From Anaerolinea sp. (GTDB taxonomy: Bacteria; Chloroflexota; Anaerolineae; Anaerolineales; Villigracilaceae): 10,542 bases of DNA. Where the stretch lies: NCBI GenBank assembly GCA_020720965.1, contig DYNS01000073.1:1-10542 (forward strand), read 5' to 3'. Positions within the stretch are counted from its first letter, which is position 1. Each line of letters begins with the position of its first letter. The notes under the pieces were generated by a model, which was not told the DNA's origin, did not search any database, and worked only from the letters and a program-made list of their open reading frames with translations. Of this stretch, positions 5,908-10,542 are shown piece by piece. A program made the position numbers and the translations under genes.

Positions 5908-7971
5908 TTATTTGCACCCCAACATGCCAAAGACTTTGTTTTGTGCCTTTTCTTGCGCGGGGCTGCGGGGCGAGTCTTGTAGCGCCTCGCGCCATAGCCC
6001 GCACAGGTGACGAGGCATTCCGGGGCTGATTTGGCTGGCTTCGCGGGTGAGTTTTACTGCGGCATCCCATTCGCCTGCGCCGAGGAGGGCTTCGATGAAG
6101 GGGGAGTATTCAAACCCGTTGCGTGGACGCAGATTCTGTTCCTGGGCTTCTTTCAGCAGGCGGAGCGCCTCGCTCCAGTTTTGGTTTTGGCGGGCGAGCT
6201 CGCCTTTTTGGTAGTAGTAGCACCAGGTTTGGGGCAGGTCTTCCGCCCCGATTTGCTTTAGGAAGGGGTATGCCGGGGTGTTGAGAATCCGGCTCAGGTC
6301 GGTTGCCTGGCTGAGTTGGCGTTCTTCCTCGCTTAATCCGGGGGCGTTGGCATCTTGTGGGCGGAGCACCCACAGGCATTGTCCCTTGTCGGGTTTGAAG
6401 TTCACAATCAGGCTTTGGCGGCTGTCTTGTTCAAACTGCACGGATTGAACGTAGTATTCCAGCGGAATCCCTTGCGCGAGTTGGGCTTCTTTGCCGGGTA
6501 GGTTAATTTTGCTGAGGAAGAACCAGTAGGGCAGGTTGGTTCCGGCGGGTTGGGTGTAAACGCTGTTGATGGCGAACCCGATGGTGTATTCACGCGACAT
6601 GAGCGGGGCGGGCATGTGGGTTGCGATGAGCGCCGTCCCTTTTTGCAGGGAAGGGGCGCGCCAGGTGAGTTGGCGGTAAAAGTTTTTTTGCTGTTCCCAA
6701 GAGTAGCGAAAGTCGTTTTGGTTTTGGGCTTGCCATGCCATGCCCAACCCGACCAAGGCGGCAAAGAACAGGTTTTGCCATCTGCGGGAGGGGATGAGCC
6801 ATTGCGCCAGGGCGATGAGCAAAATCGCTGCGCCGACGAGGGAGCCGAGGGAGACGCGCCCGTTCCAGGGCGGGAGTTTGATGTGCAAAAAGTAGCCGAT
6901 GACGTAATAGGGAATAAGCCCGGCGAGCAGGATGGCAACGCCGGTGAGCAAGACCGGGAGGTTTTGCCAGCCTGCTTCGGGGACTGGGTTTTGAGTCAGC
7001 CGGGTGAGCGTGTAGACAATGAAGCCGAACCCGAGGAGGAGGAGGGCGGCGAGGAGCAGGTTCACTGGTCTGAGGGGTTCCAGCAGGTAGGTGGGGGCAA
7101 GGTTGAGCCAGGAGGTCGCCAGGATGATGGAGAGGTCTTGCAGGGTGTTAAGGCTCAATTCCCACAGGGCGGCGAGGGGTTGGGTGGCTAACTTTGCCAA
7201 CATGGAGGGGTAGGTTGGGTCCCCGGCGCTGTTGTGGGTGAAGACTCGCGGCGATTGGTGCAGGAAGACCCGCCAAATGATGTAGCCGAAGTTGATGAGG
7301 AGGTAGGGGAGCGAGTACCAGAGCGTTTTTTGCAGGCGTTGGCGGGTGGGCAGGCTGCTGGGGAGTTGTTGCCATATCAGCAGGGGGCGGATGAATTCGA
7401 TGCCGGTGACGTATTCGCTGGTGAAGATATGCCCAATTTTGGCAACCATGCCCCAGGCGTGGTATGTTTTGCCTTCGCCGCGTATTCCCCGCCCGGCGTA
7501 GTAAAACGAGAAGAAGAGGAAGGCGTAACTGAGCCACACTTCAAAATAGACGACTGCCTGCGCTTGCAAGGTGAAGGTGGGGTAGATGAGAAACAGAACA
7601 GCCGCCAAAAAGGTTTGGCGCAGGTTATTTTGCCAGAGTTGGTGAAGGGTCTTCCAGATGGCGACTGCCGCCAGCCAGCGTAGCCCAAGTGAAAAAAACT
7701 GCCAGGCAATGGCGTTTGTGCCGAAGAGGATGAACCCCAGGGCATAAGACCAGGTGGAAAGCGGATGCCCGTCATAATACATAAATTCCGCAATGCCTGC
7801 CAGCCCACGAGAGACGTAGTAATACACAAAATACCAATCGTCCTGATGAAATCCCAGGGCGGGCGCAAGCGCCCCATAGGTCAGCAGGGTTGCCAGGAGT
7901 AAAAACCAGGGGATTGTTTTTGGGGTAGGCGTGGGGAGGGCGGAAGATGCCCAACGCGAGAGGGTTTTCAT
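5908..7971 (-). CDS. GT-C-like polytopic membrane glycosyltransferase with TPR-like tail
   Basis: A 687-residue membrane protein. After the first membrane segment (about 21-40) comes FHQDDWYF (41-48). The Asp pair in the first outside loop is the usual catalytic and metal site of GT-C glycosyltransferases (GT39/PMT-like), which use polyprenyl-phosphate sugars. Roughly ten hydrophobic segments follow up to about residue 410. Then comes a soluble part, and at about 583-655 a TPR-like helix pair (ELARQNQNWSEALRLLKEAQ). Acceptor and sugar are unknown; a cell-envelope or exopolysaccharide role is inferred. The start is ATG at 7971: GGAG lies 5 nt before it on the minus strand, while TTG at 7974 would sit too close to that site. 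It ends at a strong terminator and is divergent from dctP, so it is probably monocistronic. An O-antigen-ligase-like or other non-enzymatic membrane protein is less likely. Confidence 0.75.
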   Translation of the reverse strand: MKTLSRWASSALPTPTPKTIPWFLLLATLLTYGALAPALGFHQDDWYFVYYYVSRGLAGIAEFMYYDGHPLSTWSYALGFILFGTNAIAWQFFSLGLRWLAAVAIWKTLHQLWQNNLRQTFLAAVLFLIYPTFTLQAQAVVYFEVWLSYAFLFFSFYYAGRGIRGEGKTYHAWGMVAKIGHIFTSEYVTGIEFIRPLLIWQQLPSSLPTRQRLQKTLWYSLPYLLINFGYIIWRVFLHQSPRVFTHNSAGDPTYPSMLAKLATQPLAALWELSLNTLQDLSIILATSWLNLAPTYLLEPLRPVNLLLAALLLLGFGFIVYTLTRLTQNPVPEAGWQNLPVLLTGVAILLAGLIPYYVIGYFLHIKLPPWNGRVSLGSLVGAAILLIALAQWLIPSRRWQNLFFAALVGLGMAWQAQNQNDFRYSWEQQKNFYRQLTWRAPSLQKGTALIATHMPAPLMSREYTIGFAINSVYTQPAGTNLPYWFFLSKINLPGKEAQLAQGIPLEYYVQSVQFEQDSRQSLIVNFKPDKGQCLWVLRPQDANAPGLSEEERQLSQATDLSRILNTPAYPFLKQIGAEDLPQTWCYYYQKGELARQNQNWSEALRLLKEAQEQNLRPRNGFEYSPFIEALLGAGEWDAAVKLTREASQISPGMPRHLCGLWREALQDSPRSPAQEKAQNKVFGMLGCK

Positions 7972-7976
7972 CAATT

Positions 7977-7980
7977 CTCC
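7977..7980 (-). promoter_or_regulatory. Ribosome binding site deciding the ATG start at 7971
   Basis: The minus strand reads GGAG, then AATTG, then ATG. Spacing to this ATG is 5 nt, against 2 nt to the upstream TTG at 7974, so the ATG is the better start. Confidence 0.7.
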
Positions 7981-8003
7981 GGGGGTGGGGGGTAGGCAGG
8001 CGC

Positions 8004-8009
8004 ATTATA
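8004..8009 (-). promoter_or_regulatory. -10 box for the membrane glycosyltransferase gene
   Basis: The minus strand carries a perfect TATAAT here. Transcription would begin near 7997, giving a leader of about 26 nt that includes the GGAG site. No recognisable -35 lies 16-18 bp upstream (the positions read ACTGCC or similar), so the promoter may be weak or activator-dependent. Confidence 0.5.
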
Positions 8010-8021
8010 AACGAAAATGGT

Positions 8022-8056
8022 TTTTGGGCAGTTTTGAGGCGTTTGCATTCCCAAAA
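8022..8056. repeat. 7-bp inverted repeat between the divergent promoters
   Basis: TTTTGGG (8022-8028) and CCCAAAA (8050-8056) form a perfect inverted pair separated by 21 bp. The pair straddles where the -35 regions of both divergent promoters should lie, so it could be a binding site for a regulator. The arms are A/T-rich and short, and chance is a fair alternative. Confidence 0.3.
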
Positions 8057-8061
8057 TGTTG

Positions 8062-8067
8062 TAAAAT
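8062..8067 (+). promoter_or_regulatory. Probable -10 box of dctP
   Basis: TAAAAT matches the sigma-A -10 consensus at 5 of 6 positions. It lies 59 bp before the ATG and just ahead of the inverted repeat at 8075-8095. Spacing of 16-18 bp gives only CGTTTG, GCGTTT or GGCGTT as -35, which is poor. Predicted transcription start is near 8074. Confidence 0.4.
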
Positions 8068-8074
8068 TAGCGCA

Positions 8075-8095
8075 GGATGAGAACTGGTCTCATCC
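8075..8095 (+). promoter_or_regulatory. Perfect inverted repeat at the 5' end of the dctP leader
   Basis: GGATGAGA (8075-8082), spacer ACTGG, TCTCATCC (8088-8095): a perfect 8-bp inverted repeat. It begins at about the predicted transcription start. It may be an operator covering +1 to about +22 for a dyad-binding repressor, or a 5'-terminal mRNA hairpin that protects the transcript. It is not followed by a T-run and is upstream of the gene, so it is not a terminator. Confidence 0.6.
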
Positions 8096-8115
8096 ATATT
8101 CTTTAGTTATGCCAG

Positions 8116-8121
8116 AGGAGG
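8116..8121 (+). promoter_or_regulatory. Ribosome binding site deciding the dctP start
   Basis: AGGAGG, a full anti-16S match, ends 5 nt before the ATG at 8127. It fixes the start ahead of the twin-arginine signal and excludes the longer reading frame that begins at 7947. Confidence 0.9.
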
Positions 8122-8126
8122 AAGGT

Positions 8127-9245
8127 ATGAACAGAAGAGACTTTTTGAAGACCGCCGGTTTGGGAATTGCCGCCAGCACGCTCGCCGCGTGCGCCCCGGC
8201 TGCCACCGCTGCCGAACCGGTTGCCGCCAGCGCCGATGCGCCGGAACTGGAATGGCAGATGGCAACGAGTTGGACGACTGGTTTGGGCGTGCTGTTTGGC
8301 GGCGCTCAACGCTTTGCCGACCGGGTTTCGGAACTGACCAACGGCAAGTTTAAGATTGTCCCCCGCGCAGGCGGCGAACTTGCCAAAGCAACCGAAGTGT
8401 TGGATGTGGTTTCCTCCGGCGCTATCCCGATTGGTCACACTGCGTCTTACTACTACATTGGCAAGAGCTGGGTGCTTGGCTTTGGTTCCACCATGCCTTT
8501 TGGTCTCACCGCTTCCGAGCAGAATTCCTGGCTATATTTTGGTGGCGGTTTGGAAACTCTGCAAAAGTTCTATAAAGATAAATTCAACGCCATTCAGTTC
8601 CCCGCTGGTAACACCGGGACTCAGATGGGCGGCTGGTTCCGCAAGGAAATTGCAACCGTAGCCGACCTGCAAGGGCTGAAGATGCGTATCCCCGGCTTGG
8701 GCGGTCAGGTGATGTCTGCTTTGGGCGTGCAGGTGCAAAACCTGCCCGGCGGCGAAATCTTCCAGGCGCTGCAAACCGGCGCGATTGATGCCGCCGAATG
8801 GGTGGGTCCTTACGATGACGAAAAACTCGGTCTGAACAAGGTTGCCGATTATTACGGTTTCCCCGGCTGGTGGGAGCCTGGTACAACCCTGGAAGTGCAG
8901 ATTAACCTGACAGAGTGGGACAAACTCCCCGCCCAATATCAGGCAGCCATCCGCACCGCTGCCGGCGAAGCCAATCTCTCTGTCCTTTCGGAGTACGAAG
9001 CGGTAAACGGCGAAGCCCTGGAACGCATGGTGGCAGGCGGTACGAAACTGATGCGCTACAGCGATGAAATTATGGAAGCCGCCCGCGCCAAGGCTTTTGA
9101 AATTTACGAAGCCAAAGCCGCCGAAGACCCCGAATTTAAGGCGGTTTACGAACCCTGGTTGGCTTTCCGCAACCGGGTGCAGAAGTGGCACTACTCCAAC
9201 GAGCAGGCGATGGTCGGCTTTTTGGAGCAGAGCGGCAGCAAGTAG
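8127..9245 (+). CDS. dctP: TRAP transporter substrate-binding lipoprotein, TakP/DctP type
   Basis: A 372-residue extracytoplasmic solute receptor of a TRAP (tripartite ATP-independent periplasmic) transporter. It opens with a twin-arginine signal, NRRDFLKTAG (2-11), and a lipobox LAAC with Cys22, followed by an Ala-rich linker. It is therefore probably Tat-exported and lipid-anchored outside the membrane. The mature part follows the DctP family. R187 in KMRIPG is at the place of the conserved Arg that holds the substrate carboxylate. GTQMGGW (164-170), AAEWVGPYDDEKLG (222-235) and GWWEPG (247-252) match the TakP branch as I recall it. There Gln, Glu-Trp and Glu residues at these places help bind a cation and a 2-oxo acid such as pyruvate. 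The substrate is thus likely a 2-oxo or hydroxy monocarboxylate, by family analogy. The partner permease dctM lies downstream on the opposite strand, not in the usual PQM order. Confidence 0.93.
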   Translation: MNRRDFLKTAGLGIAASTLAACAPAATAAEPVAASADAPELEWQMATSWTTGLGVLFGGAQRFADRVSELTNGKFKIVPRAGGELAKATEVLDVVSSGAIPIGHTASYYYIGKSWVLGFGSTMPFGLTASEQNSWLYFGGGLETLQKFYKDKFNAIQFPAGNTGTQMGGWFRKEIATVADLQGLKMRIPGLGGQVMSALGVQVQNLPGGEIFQALQTGAIDAAEWVGPYDDEKLGLNKVADYYGFPGWWEPGTTLEVQINLTEWDKLPAQYQAAIRTAAGEANLSVLSEYEAVNGEALERMVAGGTKLMRYSDEIMEAARAKAFEIYEAKAAEDPEFKAVYEPWLAFRNRVQKWHYSNEQAMVGFLEQSGSK

Positions 9246-9262
9246 GCTAAGGCTCTAGAATC

Positions 9263-9300
9263 AAAAAAGGGTACGCGGGCAAGAGCGCGTACCCTTTTTT
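9263..9300. terminator. Bidirectional terminator shared by dctP and dctM
   Basis: Six A (9263-9268), stem GGGTACGCG (9269-9277) with CGCGTACCC (9286-9294), 8-nt loop, six T (9295-9300). The structure is symmetrical, so it stops transcription from both sides. It lies 17 bp past the dctP stop and 12 bp past the dctM stop. Confidence 0.93.
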
Positions 9301-9312
9301 CGTTGCCTGTGC

Positions 9313-10542
9313 TTAGGGGCTTGGCTTGGCTGCCAGGTCTATGAGCCAGGTGACGGTTTCGGGGAAGAATATCACAATCAGCAGGGCGATGAACTGGATG
9401 ACGATGAAGGGCAGAGCGCCTTTGTGAATATCGCTGGTCGGCACATCCTTTGGCACGGCGCTTTGCAAATAGAAAAGCGAGAAACCAACCGGGGGCGAGA
9501 TGAAAGCCGTTTGCAGGTTGATGGCGTACACGACTGCCAGCCAAACCATGTTAATCCCCAGCGCCTCGGCAGCCGGGACGAAGATGGGCATGGCGATGAA
9601 GCTGATTTCGATAAATTCCAGTGGGATGCCCATGAGGAAGATGGCGATGTTGGAGACGATGAGAAAGCCCCAAACCCCGCCGGGGATGGTGGTGAAAAAC
9701 TCGGTAATGATGTGTTTGCCGCCCATTTCTGTAAAGACTAGGCTAAAGAGCGAGGAGGAGAAGAGAATGGTGATGACGAGGGCGGTCACTTTGGCGGTGG
9801 CAAAGGCGGATTCCATTATCATTTTGCGGCTCAGGCGTTTGTTGCTCCACGCCAGAAAGACCGCGCCCACTGCGCCGATGCTGCCCGCCTCGGTGGGGGA
9901 GGCTAGACCGAAGAAGATGCTGCCCAGCACAAAGAAGATGAGCAAGCCAGGCGGCACAACCACACGCATTGCCTCGGCGAAGAGTTCTTTGCGGGTAAAG
10001 TTGAGAGCTTCGGGCGGCAGGAGCGGGGCGAGATCCGGTTTGAGATGGGTGATGATGATGATGTAGAGGGCGTACATTCCGGCGAGCATTAAACCGGGGA
10101 TGACGGAGCCTACGAACAAATCGCCTACCGAAACGCCAATCTGGTCGCTGAGGACGACCAGCACCAAACTGGGCGGAATCATCTGCGCCAGGGTGCCGGA
10201 AGAGACGATGATGCCGGTTGCCAGTTTTTTGTCGTAGCCGTATTTGAGCATGGTGGGCAGGGCTAACATGCCCATCATAATGATGGTGGCTGCTACTACG
10301 CCGGTTGTGGCAGCCAGCAGGGTGCCGACCAGCACGACTGCCAGAGCAAGCCCGCCGCGAATGCCGCTCATCATCTTGTTGATGGTTTCCAGCATTTGTT
10401 CTGCCAGCCCGGAACGCTCGAAGACAGCCCCCATGAAGATGAAGAACGGAATTGCCAGCAGGGTAAAGTCGGACATGGTGCCGAACCAGCGGCTTGGCAT
10501 CATTTTGAGCAGGTTGGGGTTGAAGGCGCCAGCCGCCATTCC
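9313..10542 (-). CDS. dctM: TRAP transporter large permease subunit DctM (5' end outside window)
   Basis: 409 codons are visible and the frame stays open through the right edge; the Met codon at 10537-10539 is preceded in frame by Gly. Full DctM proteins begin with another 50-60 residues or so, so the true start lies beyond the window. Counting from that Met, the protein has about ten hydrophobic segments. MSDFTLLAIPFFIFMGAVFE (22-41) is the family's early hallmark. GTLAQMIPPS (115-124) and FISPPVG (346-352) are the two re-entrant hairpin tips of the elevator domain, and SPTEAG (214-219) is also typical. DctM moves the substrate inward driven by Na+ in characterised members, together with small subunit DctQ, which is probably encoded just outside the right edge upstream of dctM. 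The visible part is intact. It converges on dctP, from which it probably receives substrate. Confidence 0.95.
   Translation of the reverse strand, partial: GMAAGAFNPNLLKMMPSRWFGTMSDFTLLAIPFFIFMGAVFERSGLAEQMLETINKMMSGIRGGLALAVVLVGTLLAATTGVVAATIIMMGMLALPTMLKYGYDKKLATGIIVSSGTLAQMIPPSLVLVVLSDQIGVSVGDLFVGSVIPGLMLAGMYALYIIIITHLKPDLAPLLPPEALNFTRKELFAEAMRVVVPPGLLIFFVLGSIFFGLASPTEAGSIGAVGAVFLAWSNKRLSRKMIMESAFATAKVTALVITILFSSSLFSLVFTEMGGKHIITEFFTTIPGGVWGFLIVSNIAIFLMGIPLEFIEISFIAMPIFVPAAEALGINMVWLAVVYAINLQTAFISPPVGFSLFYLQSAVPKDVPTSDIHKGALPFIVIQFIALLIVIFFPETVTWLIDLAAKPSP

Noticed and set aside
7028..7056. GAGGAGGAGG-rich tract as a repeat or microsatellite
   Set aside because: It is the complement of Leu/Ala codons in a membrane segment of the glycosyltransferase, and the frame is intact.
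6550..7191. 213-codon open frame on the plus strand
   Set aside because: It is antisense to the glycosyltransferase gene. The product is Gly/Glu/Asp-rich low-complexity, the mirror of Leu/Ser codons on the other strand.
7972..7974. TTG start for the glycosyltransferase gene
   Set aside because: The GGAG site is only 2 nt from the TTG but 5 nt from the next ATG at 7971.
7947..8126. 60-residue N-terminal extension of dctP
   Set aside because: It would hide the twin-arginine/lipobox signal in the middle of the protein and overlap the divergent gene. AGGAGG sits just before the ATG at 8127.
10046..10066. GAT trinucleotide run
   Set aside because: It encodes an Ile run in a DctM membrane helix and is explained by codon repetition.

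Overview
The window reads like a chromosomal stretch of an Anaerolineae-type Chloroflexota bacterium. Base composition is moderately GC-rich. The DD-motif membrane glycosyltransferase, the PadR/DUF2812 pair and a lipid-anchored TRAP binding protein are all common in that group. The taxonomic call is inference from gene content, not from a marker search. No tRNA, rRNA, CRISPR array, insertion sequence or phage gene was seen.

Left part, plus strand (about 1-4541): three genes in a row. The first is a coiled-coil protein whose body looks like the six-bladed beta-pinwheel of the DNA gyrase A C-terminal domain, without the rest of gyrase. It overlaps by 4 bp (ATGA) a YegD-like short Hsp70 ATPase. 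The nucleotide-excision-repair helicase uvrB follows after 30 bp. No terminator or promoter is visible between them, so they may be one transcript. The first gene may also overlap the end of an earlier gene (TGATG at 11-15).

Middle part, minus strand (4548-5860): a small LsrG-like/ABM-domain protein converges on uvrB with only 6 bp between the stop codons. A hairpin terminator (4911-4944) lies between it and a two-gene PadR regulator-DUF2812 membrane protein operon. The PadR promoter carries nested palindromes built on CGATAT/ATATCG, as expected for autorepression.

Right part (5861-10542): a large GT-C-like membrane protein with a TPR-like C-terminal tail (minus strand) ends at a cUUCGg-loop terminator. 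It is transcribed away from a TakP/DctP-type TRAP substrate-binding lipoprotein (plus strand). The 155-bp gap between their starts holds both promoters and a perfect 8-bp inverted repeat near the predicted dctP transcription start. dctP converges on a TRAP large permease gene dctM (minus strand, start beyond the right edge), and the two share a bidirectional terminator. Together dctP and dctM would import an organic acid, probably a 2-oxo or hydroxy acid; the small DctQ subunit is not in the window.

Most of the window is ordinary housekeeping or transport. The least explained part is the pinwheel/Hsp70 pair at the left. I found no clear evidence for a wholly new system, only that pair as a candidate.
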